Shown: positions 1 through 9,036 of the stretch, one piece after another
How the letters are laid out: the number at the start of each line of letters is the position of its first letter
Numbering within the stretch: the first letter of the stretch is position 1
Origin: Alphaproteobacteria bacterium
GTDB lineage: Bacteria; Pseudomonadota; Alphaproteobacteria; Bin95
Direction of reading: 5' to 3'
Length of the DNA: 57,458 nucleotides
Assembly: GCA_022825195.1 (NCBI GenBank)
Contig: JAJDYL010000177.1
Coordinates: 1 to 57,458, forward strand
Position numbers and translations under genes: made by a program
The notes under the pieces: model-generated
Database searches by the model: none
Told to the model about the DNA's origin: nothing
The model's input: the letters and a program-made list of their open reading frames with translations, nothing else

Positions 1-198
1 GTCCTGCTCTCCGCGCTCAGACGCATCGCGCTTGCCGGAACCCGCCTCGCCAGAGCCACATGCGGCTCCATCCGACTCAAACTCCTCAAAGTCGGCGCCC
101 AGGTCCGGCTCAGCGCAAGGCGTATCCGCATCGCCATGGCGTCCGCCTGTCCCCATGCCGACACCTTCGCCCAGGCTCACCGACGATTATGCAGCTGA
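1..198 (+). CDS. IS1380-family transposase, C-terminal fragment
   Basis: Frame 1 is open from the first base to TGA at 196-198 and encodes 65 residues. It contains ATCGSIRLKLLKVGA and RRIRIAMASACP, closely matching the conserved C-terminal tail of IS1380-family DDE transposases (typically ATCGTIRLKLLKIGA and RRVKIAMASGCP). The DDE catalytic core lies to the left of the window. No internal stop or frameshift is visible, so the element may be intact outside. The overlapping frame starting at 32 is a shadow. Confidence 0.8.
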   Translation, partial: VLLSALRRIALAGTRLARATCGSIRLKLLKVGAQVRLSARRIRIAMASACPHADTFAQAHRRLCS

Positions 199-385
199 CC
201 TGAGCCAAAGGCCCCTGCACAACCCTCCCGTCAACAACAAGGAAACACCCCCCGGCAGGAACCGCGCCTCAGGCGCAACCCATACCCCTGCGCCCTCAAA
301 CCGAAATACAAAACCCGCCACCAACAACACCCAGCCGATTGCTAAACTTGGCCGGACGACGCTCGCGGTGAGAAATCCGGGCTAG
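1..385 (+). mobile_element. 3' end of an IS1380-family insertion sequence (left part outside window)
   Basis: The left edge holds the last 65 codons of an IS1380-type transposase followed by about 190 bases of non-coding DNA. That stretch ends in GAGAAATCCGGGCTAG (370-385), which resembles the terminal inverted repeat that I remember for this family. The opposite end is outside the window, so neither the repeat pairing nor a target duplication can be checked. The right boundary at 385 is therefore an estimate. Confidence 0.65.
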
Positions 386-451
386 CGCCACCGCCGCAGC
401 CGGTGGAGGGCAAGTTCGACTGCTGAGACTGCCGCCAGGACCGAGGCTGGG

Positions 452-471
452 CCCCGGATCGGGGTCCGGGG
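452..471. terminator. GC-rich hairpin downstream of the Ldh-type gene
   Basis: CCCCGGA at 452-458 pairs perfectly with TCCGGGG at 465-471 across a six-base loop. It lies about 50 bases beyond the stop of the leftward gene ending at 521, where a terminator would be expected, but no T-run follows on either strand. It could equally be a chance GC-rich palindrome. The rest of 386-520 shows no gene. Confidence 0.3.
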
Positions 472-520
472 CGACGGTGGAGGTGGCTCCGCCTTTGGTT
501 CCGGTCAACGACCGCTGGTA

Positions 521-1561
521 TCAGTCCACCGCCACGCCGTATTTCTCGCCCAATGCCCTGAACTGGCTCCAGGTGGCGTCCTCGATGTCGATGCCGTCCG
601 CCCGGCGCGTTGCGGCGGTGCGCCGTTCGATCTCGCCGGGCGCGAGCACTTCCTCGACGCCGGCGGCGGTCCGCGTGCCCTTGAGATAATCGACGAACTC
701 GTCCACCTCGCGCCCGAACTCGTCCGGGTCGCGGAAGGCGGCGGCCTTGAAGAGCGCGAGGAAGCAGCCGTCATTGTGCCGCCCCGACGGTTCGACGCCG
801 AAGCCGAGCCCGGTCAGGAGCCCTGAGAGGATTTCCACCATCGCGGAGAGGCCGTAGCCCTTGTGCCCCTCGCTGCCGCCGAGCGGCAGCAGCACCGCGC
901 CCTTGCCGAAATCACTGGGGTCCGTCGAGGCCCCGCCGTCAGAGCGCACGATCCAGCCTTCCGGAATCGGCTTGCCGCGCGCCTGGGCGAGCTTGATCTT
1001 GCCGGCGGCGACCGCCGAGGTCGCCATGTCGATCAGCACCGGCTCGCCGCGCGCAGACGGCACCGCCATGGCTATCGGGTTGGTCCCGAGCCGCGCTTCC
1101 GCGCCGCCGAACTGCGCCACGCTCTTGGCCGAGCGGCCGGAATCGGCGGTCATCATGGCGATGAAGCCGGCTTTCGCGGCCATGGTCGGGTAGGCGCCGA
1201 GACGCCCGACATGGCTCTGGCGGAAGATCGTGCAGGCGGCGACGTTCTGCGCCTCGGCCTTCTCCATGGTGAGCTTCAGCGCACGCTCGGCAATGGCGTA
1301 GCCGAAGCCCCAATGGCCGTCCACCACCGTGGTCGTCGGGCTCTCGCGGACGATCTCGAAGGGCGCGCCGGGGATGATATGGCCCTTTTCCACCCGGTCG
1401 ATATAGATCGGGATCTGGATCGCGCCGTGGCTGTCATGGCCGCACAGATTGGCGTCCACCACATGGCGCGCGACGGTTTCCGCCTCGTCATCGGGCGTGC
1501 CGCAGGCGGCCAGCAGGCGGCGGATGGTGTCTTCCAGTTTCCCGGCGGCGATGATCGGCAT
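521..1561 (-). CDS. Malate/L-lactate dehydrogenase family (Ldh2) oxidoreductase
   Basis: A protein of 346 residues with the hallmarks of the NAD(P)-dependent Ldh2 family (malate, lactate, ureidoglycolate, sulfolactate and pyrroline-carboxylate reductases): an N-terminal CGHDSHGAIQIP segment, FRQSHVGRLGAYP, and LGTNPIAMAVP. The family reduces 2-oxo acids or cyclic imines reversibly in the cytoplasm. The substrate cannot be read from sequence. I chose the ATG at 1561 because a GAGAGGAA ribosome-binding site sits just upstream; an ATG seven codons earlier (1582) overlaps that site. It is divergent from the carboxypeptidase gene, with about 100 bases between starts. Confidence 0.9.
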   Translation of the reverse strand: MPIIAAGKLEDTIRRLLAACGTPDDEAETVARHVVDANLCGHDSHGAIQIPIYIDRVEKGHIIPGAPFEIVRESPTTTVVDGHWGFGYAIAERALKLTMEKAEAQNVAACTIFRQSHVGRLGAYPTMAAKAGFIAMMTADSGRSAKSVAQFGGAEARLGTNPIAMAVPSARGEPVLIDMATSAVAAGKIKLAQARGKPIPEGWIVRSDGGASTDPSDFGKGAVLLPLGGSEGHKGYGLSAMVEILSGLLTGLGFGVEPSGRHNDGCFLALFKAAAFRDPDEFGREVDEFVDYLKGTRTAAGVEEVLAPGEIERRTAATRRADGIDIEDATWSQFRALGEKYGVAVD

Positions 1562-1661
1562 GGGGTGCGGTTCCTCTCTCACATGGCGCGACTTCGGAGC
1601 ATGGACCGGCTACGGTGCCGGGGTCCAGTCCGGAAAAGGCGTGCGCCGGGGGGAACATTGG

Positions 1662-3125
1662 ATGGGCAACGGGAGCTACGAGCGGCTGGAGCGCCGCTTT
1701 GCGCGCATCGGCGACCTGAATGCGGCGGCGCGGACGGTGCGCTGGTATTCGCTGACCTACGGGCCGCCGGGGGGCGAGGCCTCGCGGGGACACCAGCTGG
1801 CCACTCTCGGCGGGCTCGCGCATGAGCTGCTGACCGCGCCGGAGGCCGCCGAGGCGCTGGCGGCTGCGGAGGCGGACGAGCCCTGGCAGGCGGCCAATCT
1901 CAGGGAAATGCGCCGCCTGCACACCGCCGCCAGCGCCGTGCCTTCAGAGCTGGTGGAAGCGAAGGCGCGGGCCGTCTCGAGGGCGCAGGCGGTGTGGCAT
2001 GCGGCGCGCCCCGAAGGCGATTTCGCCGCGTTCCTGCCGGCGCTCCGCGACGTTGTGGAACGGACCCGGGAGGACGCGCAGATCAAGGGCGAGGCGCGGG
2101 GCCTTGCGCCCTACGATGCGCTGCTCGACATCTACGATCCGGGCCGGCGCAATGCGGAGGTCGCGGCCATGTTCGGGGAACTGGAAGCGGTCCTGCCGGG
2201 CGTGATCGACAGGGTGCGGGGCGGTCCGAAACCGCCGGGGCCGGAGGGGCCGCGGGAGGGCCTCGAGAGAATCGCCCGGCGGATGATGGCCATGCTGGGG
2301 CTGGAAGAGCGGCATGTAAGGCTCGACGAGTCCGCGCACCCGTTCTCCACGGGCGAGCAGGATGATGTGCGCATCACCACCCGCTGGTCGGGGCCGCCGG
2401 GCGAGGCCCTGATGGGGGTTCTGCACGAGAGTGGGCACGCGCTCTATACGCGCGGACTGCCGGAGGACTGGCGCCGCCAGCCGGTCGGCCGGAACCGGGG
2501 CATGACGGCGCATGAGAGCCAGTCGCTGTCCATCGAGATGCAGGCCTGCCGTTCGCGGGCCTTCGCCGTCCACTATGCGCGCCTGCTGGAAGAGGAGTTC
2601 GGCCCGGAGGGCGCGTGGGAGCCGGGGAGGCTCTACGGCGTGCTGACCCATGTCGAGCCGGACCTGATCCGGGTCGAAGCCGACGAGGTCAGCTATCCCC
2701 TGCATATCGCGGTCCGCCACCGCTGCGAAACCGCCCTGATCTCGGGCGCGCTCGACCCGGCGGACCTGCCGGACGCCTTCGACGATGCGGTCGAGGCCCT
2801 GCTCGGCATCCGCCCGCCGGGCCCGCGCGAAGGCTGCATGCAGGACATCCACTGGTCGGGCGGGTCCTTCGGCTATTTCCCCACCTACACGCTCGGCGCG
2901 CTGATGGCGGCGCAGCTCGCCGAAGCCATGCGCGCGGCGCTGCCCGATCTCGACCGGGAGATCGAGCGCGGCAATTTCCGCCCGCTGGTCGGCTGGCTCA
3001 GGGAAAATGTCCACAGCAGGGGCTGCCTCGATGCGTCCTCGGATGGTCTCGTCAAACAGGCGACAGGCCGTCCGCTCGACACCGGCGCCTTCCTCCGCCA
3101 TGTCGAGGAGCGCTACTCCGGCTGA
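1662..3125 (+). CDS. Metallocarboxypeptidase, peptidase family M32 (Taq carboxypeptidase type)
   Basis: 487 residues, the usual length for M32 carboxypeptidases, which remove C-terminal amino acids using a zinc or cobalt ion. The family motifs are present in order: HPF (226-228), DVRIT (235-239), the metal site HESGH (255-259; HEMGH is more common), HES (284-286), and GCMQDIHW near the C-terminus. The ATG at 1662 gives the expected N-terminus; the frame is open further upstream, but only across the antisense of the Ldh gene. The single-gene transcript faces the vapBC pair convergently. A role in turnover of short peptides is inferred. Confidence 0.93.
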   Translation: MGNGSYERLERRFARIGDLNAAARTVRWYSLTYGPPGGEASRGHQLATLGGLAHELLTAPEAAEALAAAEADEPWQAANLREMRRLHTAASAVPSELVEAKARAVSRAQAVWHAARPEGDFAAFLPALRDVVERTREDAQIKGEARGLAPYDALLDIYDPGRRNAEVAAMFGELEAVLPGVIDRVRGGPKPPGPEGPREGLERIARRMMAMLGLEERHVRLDESAHPFSTGEQDDVRITTRWSGPPGEALMGVLHESGHALYTRGLPEDWRRQPVGRNRGMTAHESQSLSIEMQACRSRAFAVHYARLLEEEFGPEGAWEPGRLYGVLTHVEPDLIRVEADEVSYPLHIAVRHRCETALISGALDPADLPDAFDDAVEALLGIRPPGPREGCMQDIHWSGGSFGYFPTYTLGALMAAQLAEAMRAALPDLDREIERGNFRPLVGWLRENVHSRGCLDASSDGLVKQATGRPLDTGAFLRHVEERYSG

Positions 3126-3171
3126 CGGCCCGCCGCGAAGGCCGCCGTAATTCCCCTTCCCGGTTGCGGGA

Positions 3172-3570
3172 TCATGGAAGTGTCCAGTCTTCGCAAAGCA
3201 GCCCCTCGACGCGCTCGAACTCCCGGCTGTTGGCGGTGACGAGGACCAGGTTCCGGGCGCGGGCCTGGCCGGCGATCATCAGGTCGTACGGGCCGATCGG
3301 CGTTCCTGCGGCTTCGAGTTCGCTGCGCACCGCACCCGCCACGCGCGCATCGCCAGCGTCGAACGGCACGATCTCGAACGCCAGCCGGTCGAGCAATTCG
3401 AGATTGCGGTCGGCATACCGGCTCTTGCAGGCGCCGTAGTAAAGTTCGTATGCAACCGGCGCGGGCAGGCCGACATCCGCGGGAGCGAGGCGGCGCAGGC
3501 GCGCCTGCAGCGGCGGCGAGGCGTCGTTGAGCAGGGCGATGCAGGCGTTGGTGTCGAACAGGTAGCGCAT
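3172..3570 (-). CDS. vapC: PIN-domain ribonuclease toxin VapC
   Basis: 132 residues with the PIN-domain acidic site: D6 in YLFDTN, E42 in VAYELYYG, D96 in PIGPYDLMIA, and the VTANSREF strand near residue 111 typical of VapC proteins. VapC toxins cleave tRNA or rRNA and are neutralised by VapB. The ATG overlaps the antitoxin stop as ATGA (3570-3572), so the two are translationally coupled. All key residues are intact, so an active toxin is likely. Confidence 0.92.
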   Translation of the reverse strand: MRYLFDTNACIALLNDASPPLQARLRRLAPADVGLPAPVAYELYYGACKSRYADRNLELLDRLAFEIVPFDAGDARVAGAVRSELEAAGTPIGPYDLMIAGQARARNLVLVTANSREFERVEGLLCEDWTLP

Positions 3571-3818
3571 CAGCGGAAGGCGCTGCCGAGTCGCGACCGC
3601 GGCGGAAGCGCCGGCTGGTTGCGGCCCGCGGCGAAGAAATCCTCCGAGAACCGGCCCGCAACCTCGTCGAGCCAGTCCCAGTCCGATGCGACGGGTTCGA
3701 GGATTACTGCGGCGCCCTGCCGGCGGATGCGGACTTCGGCGCCTTCCATCCGGAATTCCTTCGGCAGCCGGACGGCCTGCGAACGGCCCGACCAGAAGAG
3801 TTTGGCGGTTGCAGCCAT
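3570..3818 (-). CDS. vapB: VapB-type antitoxin (AbrB/MazE-like fold)
   Basis: 82 residues. The N-terminus [19 protein letters not shown] is the swapped-hairpin DNA-binding domain common to VapB antitoxins ([12 protein letters not shown] motif). The C-terminus ([15 protein letters not shown]) is the tail that wraps the toxin. The ATG at 3818 is preceded by GGAGG six bases upstream; an in-frame ATG four codons earlier overlaps that site. It heads the operon with vapC and, as is usual for the family, probably represses its own promoter. Confidence 0.92.
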   Translation of the reverse strand: MAATAKLFWSGRSQAVRLPKEFRMEGAEVRIRRQGAAVILEPVASDWDWLDEVAGRFSEDFFAAGRNQPALPPRSRLGSAFR

Positions 3819-3848
3819 CGGAACCTCCATGGCGGGATATGGCAACGA

Positions 3849-3877
3849 TATATACCTTCCCGGACCCCGGCAGTCCA
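3849..3877 (-). promoter_or_regulatory. Putative vapBC promoter
   Basis: On the minus strand TGGACT (3872-3877) and TATATA (3849-3854) are separated by 17 bases, a reasonable sigma70-type pair 30 bases upstream of the vapB start. This is the most AT-rich stretch in the 186-base gap between vapB and the divergent binding-protein gene. No clear operator palindrome is visible. Confidence 0.4.
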
Positions 3878-4004
3878 GCCCGGCGCAGGGGGCGGCTGTC
3901 CAGGGCGGGGAGAGTGGGCGCGGGGCCGGTTTCCGTCCGGGGCGGAAAGGCGGTAGATTAGGGTCGTCCGGCGGTCTGCCGCCAAACCGGGGAGGGTTCA
4001 TGAC

Positions 4005-5189
4005 ATGAAGAAAACCGCGCTTGCGCTGGCGGCTGCCGCCGCGCTGCTTGCATCGCCGTCCTTCGGCGCCGACAAGGTGAAGATCGGCTTCGTCACCACC
4101 GTCACCACGCCCGCGGGCGTCATCGGGCGCGACATGGTCGATGCCGTCAATCTCGCCATGCAGGACATCGGCGGCAAGATGGGCGGCCTGGAGGTCGAGC
4201 TCATCATCGAGGATGACGGCTTCAAGCCGGAGACCGGCAAGCAGAAGACCGACAAGCTGGTCAAGCAGGACGACGTGCATTTCGTCGCCGGGTTCATCTG
4301 GTCGCATGTGCTGCTCGCCTCGCGCAAGTCGGCGCTGGACGGCGGCAAATTCCTCATCAGTTCCAATGCCGGCCCCTCGCAGATCGCCGGCAAGCTCTGC
4401 CACGAGAACTTCTTCTCCACCTCCTGGCAGAACGACCAGACGCCGATGGCGATGGGCGAGGTGCTGAACCAGCGCGGCGTGAAGTCGCTCTATGTGATGG
4501 CGCCCAACTACGCCGCCGGCAAGAACATGGTCTCCGGCGTCGAGCGCACCTTCAAGGGCGAGATCCTCGGCAAGGACATGACCAAGTGGGGCAAGGACGC
4601 CCAGCTCGACTTCTCCGCCGAACTCGCCAAGGCCAAGGCCTCCGGCGCGGACGGGATCTTCGTGTTCTATCCGGGCAAGGCGGGCGGCGCCTTCATCAAG
4701 CAGTACCAGCAGGCCGGCCTGCAGGGCGAAATCGCGCTCTACACGGTGTTCACCGTCGATTCGATCGCGCTGCCGAACCTCCAGAAGGCCGGCATGTCGG
4801 GCGTGCTCGGCTCGCTGAACACGCAGTTCTGGGGCCCCGACCTCGACACGCCGCAGAACAAGCAGTTCGTCTCCGGCTTCAAGAAGGCCTACGGGCGCTA
4901 TCCGTCCTTCTACGCCGCGCAGTCCTACGACACGATCTTCCTCATCAAGAGCGCGGTCGAGGCCGTCGGCGGGAACATGGACGACATGGACGGGATGCGC
5001 GCGGCCATGATGAAGGCCGATTTCCCCTCCGTGCGCGGGCCGTTCCGCTACGGCAACAACCACTTCCCGATCCAGAACTTCTATCTGAGGCAGGTGGTCG
5101 AGGACGCGGACGGCGTGTGGACGACGACGGTGGTCGATACGGTGCTGAAGGACCACCAGGACGTCTACGCCGCCGAGTGCAAGATGTAA
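4005..5189 (+). CDS. ABC transporter substrate-binding protein, branched-chain amino-acid (LivK) type
   Basis: 394 residues with a signal peptide ([22 protein letters not shown], cleavage near residue 22), then a Peripla_BP_6 two-lobed domain starting [20 protein letters not shown]. The sensor sequence [21 protein letters not shown] and the [13 protein letters not shown] region are typical of this family. It captures ligand in the periplasm for the permease genes that follow. A strong GGGGAGGG ribosome-binding site precedes ATG 4005. Family members bind amino acids, amides, urea or aromatic acids; the ligand here is not determinable from sequence. Confidence 0.92.
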   Translation: MKKTALALAAAAALLASPSFGADKVKIGFVTTVTTPAGVIGRDMVDAVNLAMQDIGGKMGGLEVELIIEDDGFKPETGKQKTDKLVKQDDVHFVAGFIWSHVLLASRKSALDGGKFLISSNAGPSQIAGKLCHENFFSTSWQNDQTPMAMGEVLNQRGVKSLYVMAPNYAAGKNMVSGVERTFKGEILGKDMTKWGKDAQLDFSAELAKAKASGADGIFVFYPGKAGGAFIKQYQQAGLQGEIALYTVFTVDSIALPNLQKAGMSGVLGSLNTQFWGPDLDTPQNKQFVSGFKKAYGRYPSFYAAQSYDTIFLIKSAVEAVGGNMDDMDGMRAAMMKADFPSVRGPFRYGNNHFPIQNFYLRQVVEDADGVWTTTVVDTVLKDHQDVYAAECKM

Positions 5190-5208
5190 CTGAGGAGCCG
5201 GCCCGCCC

Positions 5209-6132
5209 ATGGATGCGGGTCTCGTCGCCGCGCAATTGCTGAACGGGCTTCAGCTCGGAGTGCTGCTTTTCCTGCTGGCCTCCGGGCTGACGCTCATTTT
5301 CGGCATCATGGACTTCGTCAACCTGGCGCATGGCTCGCTGTACATGGTGGGCGCCTATTTCTGCGCCACGCTGACGGACGTAACCGGCTCCTTCCTGCTG
5401 GCGGTGGCGCTGGCATTGCCGGCCACGGCGCTCGTCGGCGCGGCGGTCGAACTGCTGGTCGTCCGGCGGCTCTACCGCCGCGACCATCTCGACCATGTGC
5501 TGGCGACCTTCGGGCTCATCCTCTGCTTCGATACCCTGGTGCAGATGATCTGGGGTCCGGAGGGCATGGCGATCCGTCTTCCGGCCTGGGCGGACGGGCA
5601 GCAGCATCTGCCGGGCGGGCTGGTGTTCCCGACCTACCGGCTGCTGATTATCGGGGCCGGGCTCGCGGTGGCCGCCGGGCTCTATGTGCTCGTCGTGAGG
5701 ACGCGGCTCGGCATGCGCATCCGCGCCGGCGCCTCCAACCCCGCCATGGCCGGCGCGCTCGGCATCGACATCGGGCTGCTGTTCACGCTGGTGTTCGCGC
5801 TCGGCGCGGTCATGGCGGGCCTGGCCGGCATGATGATCGCGCCGATTACCGAAGCCTCGATCGGCATGGGCAACGAGATCATCATCACGGCCTTCGTCGT
5901 GGTCATAGTGGGCGGCATCGGCTCCATTCGCGGCGCCTTCGTGGCGGCGCTGCTGATCGGGCTGATCGACACCATGGGCCGGTCCTTCCTCGACATGGGC
6001 CTCAAGCTGGTGATGAGCGTCCAGGCCGCCGAGACCTCGGCCCCGGCGCTGTCGGCGATGCTGATCTACATCCTGATGGCGGCCGTGCTGGCTTTCCGTC
6101 CGCAGGGCCTGTTCCCGCCGAAGGCGCGATGA
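5209..6132 (+). CDS. livH: Branched-chain amino-acid-type ABC transporter permease, LivH
   Basis: 307 residues, almost entirely hydrophobic with about eight membrane segments. It begins [26 protein letters not shown] followed by [13 protein letters not shown], the signature of LivH permeases, and contains the [16 protein letters not shown] coupling-helix loop. It forms the membrane channel with the next gene product. It follows the binding protein after 19 bases with a GAGGAG ribosome-binding site, and overlaps livM by four bases. Confidence 0.93.
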   Translation: MDAGLVAAQLLNGLQLGVLLFLLASGLTLIFGIMDFVNLAHGSLYMVGAYFCATLTDVTGSFLLAVALALPATALVGAAVELLVVRRLYRRDHLDHVLATFGLILCFDTLVQMIWGPEGMAIRLPAWADGQQHLPGGLVFPTYRLLIIGAGLAVAAGLYVLVVRTRLGMRIRAGASNPAMAGALGIDIGLLFTLVFALGAVMAGLAGMMIAPITEASIGMGNEIIITAFVVVIVGGIGSIRGAFVAALLIGLIDTMGRSFLDMGLKLVMSVQAAETSAPALSAMLIYILMAAVLAFRPQGLFPPKAR

Positions 6133-7052
6133 ACCGGACCGTCGGCTGGCTGCTGCTGGCGGCCCTCGCCGCGGGGCCGCCGCTTGCGCTCGCCGCGGGC
6201 CAGCCTTTCTATGTGGACATCCTCACGCGCCTTGTCTGCCTGGCCGCGGCGGCCACGTCGCTGAACCTCATCCTGGGCCATGGCGGCATGATCAGCTTCG
6301 GCCATGCCGCCTATATCGGCATCGGCGCCTATGCGGTCGGCATCCCGGCCTATTACGAAATCTATGACGGCTGGCTGCATATCCTGCTCGCCGTCGCATT
6401 TTCCGCCCTGTTCGCGCTCGCCACGGGCGCGATCGCGCTGCGCACGCGCGGCGTCTATTTCATCATGATTACGATGGCGTTCGCGCAGATGGTGTTCTTC
6501 GCGGTCGTCAGCATCGAGGAATATGGCGGCGACGACGGGCTGGTCATCGACATCCGTTCGGAGTTCCCGCTGATCGACCTGGAAGACGGCCTCACCCTCT
6601 ACTATGCCTGCTTCGCCGTCCTGCTCGGCACGCTCTACCTGGTGCACCGGGTGGCGCGGTCGCGCTTCGGCATGGTGATCGAAGGCGCCAAGGGCAATGA
6701 GCGCCGGATGGCCGCGCTCGGCTTCGCCTTCTACCGCCACCGGCTCGCGGCCTACACGCTGGCCGGCGCGCTGTGCGGCCTCAGCGGCGCCATGCTGGGT
6801 AATTTCACCAATTTCATCAGCCCCGAGATGATGGACTGGACGCGCTCGGGCGAGCTGATCTTCATGGTGGTGCTGGGCGGAACGGGCGCGCTGTTCGGGC
6901 CGCTGATGGGCGCGGCCGCCTTCCTGTTGCTGGAGGAGCTGCTGTCCGGCTGGACGATCTACTGGCAGCTTCCCTTCGGGCTGCTGCTGATTCTGGTCGT
7001 GCTGTTCGCGCGCGGCGGCCTTGCCGGGCTGCTGGAGGGGCGCCGTGGCTGA
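6129..7052 (+). CDS. livM: Branched-chain amino-acid-type ABC transporter permease, LivM
   Basis: 307 residues with multiple membrane segments and the LivM landmarks NLILGHGGMISFGHAAYIGIGAY and RVARSRFGMVIEGAKGNERR, the loop that contacts the ATPase. Start and livH stop overlap as ATGA, indicating coupled translation of the two permeases in a 1:1 ratio. The gene end overlaps the start of the first ATPase gene by eight bases. Confidence 0.93.
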   Translation: MNRTVGWLLLAALAAGPPLALAAGQPFYVDILTRLVCLAAAATSLNLILGHGGMISFGHAAYIGIGAYAVGIPAYYEIYDGWLHILLAVAFSALFALATGAIALRTRGVYFIMITMAFAQMVFFAVVSIEEYGGDDGLVIDIRSEFPLIDLEDGLTLYYACFAVLLGTLYLVHRVARSRFGMVIEGAKGNERRMAALGFAFYRHRLAAYTLAGALCGLSGAMLGNFTNFISPEMMDWTRSGELIFMVVLGGTGALFGPLMGAAAFLLLEELLSGWTIYWQLPFGLLLILVVLFARGGLAGLLEGRRG

Positions 7053-7800
7053 CGAACCGCTGCTCCGGGTCGAGGACCTGCAGAAGAGCTTCGGCGGCGT
7101 CGCTGCCGTCGACGGCGTGTCGATGGAGGTCGAGCGTGGCGAGGTCCATGCCGTCATCGGGCCGAACGGGGCCGGCAAGACGACGCTGATCTCCCTGCTC
7201 GCCGGGGAGTTGCGGCCCGACCGGGGCCGCATGCTGTTCGGCGGGCGCGACATCGCCCGCCGCCCGGCGCACGCGCGGGCGCGGCTCGGTTTCGCGCGCT
7301 CGTTCCAGATCACCAGCGTGGTGCCCGGAATGCGGGTTCTGGACAATGTGATGCTGGCGGTGCTCGCGCGGGACGGTCGCAGCTTCCGCTTCTGGCGTCC
7401 GGCGAGAAACGACCCGGCGCTCATCGGGCCGGCGGAGGCGGCGCTGGAGCGGGTGGGTCTCGCCGGGGTGGCCGGGGAGCGCGCGGGCGCGGTCAGCCAT
7501 GGCGAGCACCGCCAGCTCGAGCTGGCCATGACGCTGGCGGCGGAACCGGAGCTGCTGCTGCTGGACGAGCCGATGGCCGGCATGAGCGCCGACGAGAGCC
7601 GGCGCATGACCGGCATTCTCGAAGGCCTGAAGGGCGAGAAGACCATGCTGCTGGTCGAGCATGACATGGATGTCGTGTTCGCGCTGGCGGACCGGATCAG
7701 CGTGCTCGTGGGCGGGCGCATCGCGGCGTCGGGGGCCCCGGAGGCCGTGCGCGCCGACGAGGCCGTGCGCCGCGCCTATCTCGGCGACGAGGCGGCCTGA
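7045..7800 (+). CDS. livG: ABC transporter ATP-binding protein, LivG
   Basis: 251 residues. Walker A is GPNGAGKTT (39-47), the signature region reads VSHGEHRQLELAM (SHG in place of LSGG, as usual for LivG), Walker B is LLLLDEPMAGM, and the switch histidine is in VEHDMD. I chose GTG 7045, inside the end of livM, because GGAGGGG lies just upstream and the protein then begins with the standard ADEPLLRVEDL. An upstream ATG at 7021 would add eight unlikely residues. Confidence 0.92.
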   Translation: MADEPLLRVEDLQKSFGGVAAVDGVSMEVERGEVHAVIGPNGAGKTTLISLLAGELRPDRGRMLFGGRDIARRPAHARARLGFARSFQITSVVPGMRVLDNVMLAVLARDGRSFRFWRPARNDPALIGPAEAALERVGLAGVAGERAGAVSHGEHRQLELAMTLAAEPELLLLDEPMAGMSADESRRMTGILEGLKGEKTMLLVEHDMDVVFALADRISVLVGGRIAASGAPEAVRADEAVRRAYLGDEAA

Positions 7801-7801
7801 C

Positions 7802-8503
7802 ATGCTGCGGATCGAGGGCCTGGAGACATTTTACGGGCGCAGCCAGGCGCTGTTCGGCATTTCCCTGGAGGTCGGCGAGGGCGAGGCGGTCGGCTTCATG
7901 GGCCGCAACGGCATGGGCAAGACCACCACCGTGAACTCGCTGTTCGGCATCGTGCCGTCCGCGGCCGGCGCGGTCCTGTTCGAGGGCCGGGAGCTGCGCG
8001 ACATGCCCTCCCACCGCATCGCGCGGCTCGGCCTGGGCCTTGTGCCGGAGGGCCGGCAGGTGTTCCCCAACCTGACGGCGGAGGAAAACCTGGTCGCAGC
8101 GGCCGCCAACCGCGGCGGGCGCGGCAATCCGTGGACCGCCTCGCGCATTTTCGGGATGTTCCCGGAGCTGGACGCGCGCCGGCGCAACATGGGCAATCTG
8201 CTCTCCGGCGGCGAGCAGCAGATGCTGGCGATCGGCCGCGCGCTCATGACCAACCCGAAGCTGCTGGTGCTGGACGAGGCGACCGAAGGCCTGGCGCCGC
8301 TGGTGCGCCGGCGCATCTGGGAGTGCCTCGCCGCCCTGAAGGAAGAAGGGCAGGCGATCCTCGTCATCGACCGCAATGTGGCGGACCTCGCCCGCCTCGC
8401 GGACCGCCACTACATCGTCGAGAAGGGCCGCATCGTGTGGACCGGCAGCAGCGAGGACCTGACGGCCGGCCGCGCGGACCTCGAACGCTGGCTCGGCGTG
8501 TAG
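7802..8503 (+). CDS. livF: ABC transporter ATP-binding protein, LivF
   Basis: 233 residues, the typical short LivF ATPase. Walker A is GRNGMGKTT, the signature is LLSGGEQQMLAIGRAL, Walker B is LLVLDEATEGL followed by APLVRRRIW. It starts one base after the livG stop. The switch residue after Walker B reads LVIDRNVADL, so the usual histidine of EHN/DQN-type LivF loops is an arginine-asparagine pair. It is the last gene of the five-gene importer operon and faces the next gene convergently. Confidence 0.92.
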   Translation: MLRIEGLETFYGRSQALFGISLEVGEGEAVGFMGRNGMGKTTTVNSLFGIVPSAAGAVLFEGRELRDMPSHRIARLGLGLVPEGRQVFPNLTAEENLVAAAANRGGRGNPWTASRIFGMFPELDARRRNMGNLLSGGEQQMLAIGRALMTNPKLLVLDEATEGLAPLVRRRIWECLAALKEEGQAILVIDRNVADLARLADRHYIVEKGRIVWTGSSEDLTAGRADLERWLGV

Positions 8504-8528
8504 CCGCCGGCCTCGCCCGGAGGGAGCT

Positions 8529-8996
8529 TCAGTCCCAGTGCCCGGTGCGGTCGGCCCGGTCGCGGCAGGCGCGGGCATGGCGGGCGGCGATGCGCGCCAC
8601 GCGCTCGGGCGCGAAGTCCAGCTGGCCGAGTGCCACGGCGATGTCGAGCAGCTCGTCGTAACGCGCGATCAGCCCGTCCCGGAGACGGAAGCGCGACATG
8701 CCCTCCACCGCGACCCGGCGCCCGGCCGCGTCCCGGAGGCGCGAGCGGTAGCCGAACAGCCAGGACGCATAGCCGAGCTCGCCCGCTTCGCAGATGTCCT
8801 CGAACCGCCAGCGGAAGCCGTCCGCGTCCCGCCAGAAGTGGTTCTCCAGCATGTCGGCGATGGCGTCGCGGCCTTCGAACGCGCCATAGAAGGTGTCGTG
8901 ATAGATACCGTCCTCGGTGAAACAGGCGGCCAGCGCCCGCCCGTCGCCCGCCTCCACGGCGGCTGCGAAGCCGGGCAACAGGGTCTTCAACGTCAT
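8529..8996 (-). CDS. SnoaL-like / nuclear transport factor 2 fold protein
   Basis: 155 residues. The pattern LLPGFAAAVEAGDGRALAACFTEDGIYHDTFYGAFEGRDAIADML is the standard opening of NTF2-fold SnoaL-like proteins (polyketide cyclases, ketosteroid-isomerase-like enzymes, small dehydratases), and a second half with AVEGMSRFRLRDGLIARYDELLD completes the barrel. The catalytic activity is unknown. It lies 40 bases downstream of the UxaA-type gene on the same strand, so it is probably co-transcribed and could act on the same metabolite. Confidence 0.85.
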   Translation of the reverse strand: MTLKTLLPGFAAAVEAGDGRALAACFTEDGIYHDTFYGAFEGRDAIADMLENHFWRDADGFRWRFEDICEAGELGYASWLFGYRSRLRDAAGRRVAVEGMSRFRLRDGLIARYDELLDIAVALGQLDFAPERVARIAARHARACRDRADRTGHWD

Positions 8997-9036
8997 CGTA
9001 TTTCCTTCTCCGGCGCGGGCTGCGTTCGCCGGGCTC

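Noticed and set aside
32..385. 117-codon open frame at the left edge
   Set aside because: It overlaps the IS1380 transposase end in another frame, has a low-complexity proline/asparagine composition, and ends exactly in the presumed IS terminal repeat.
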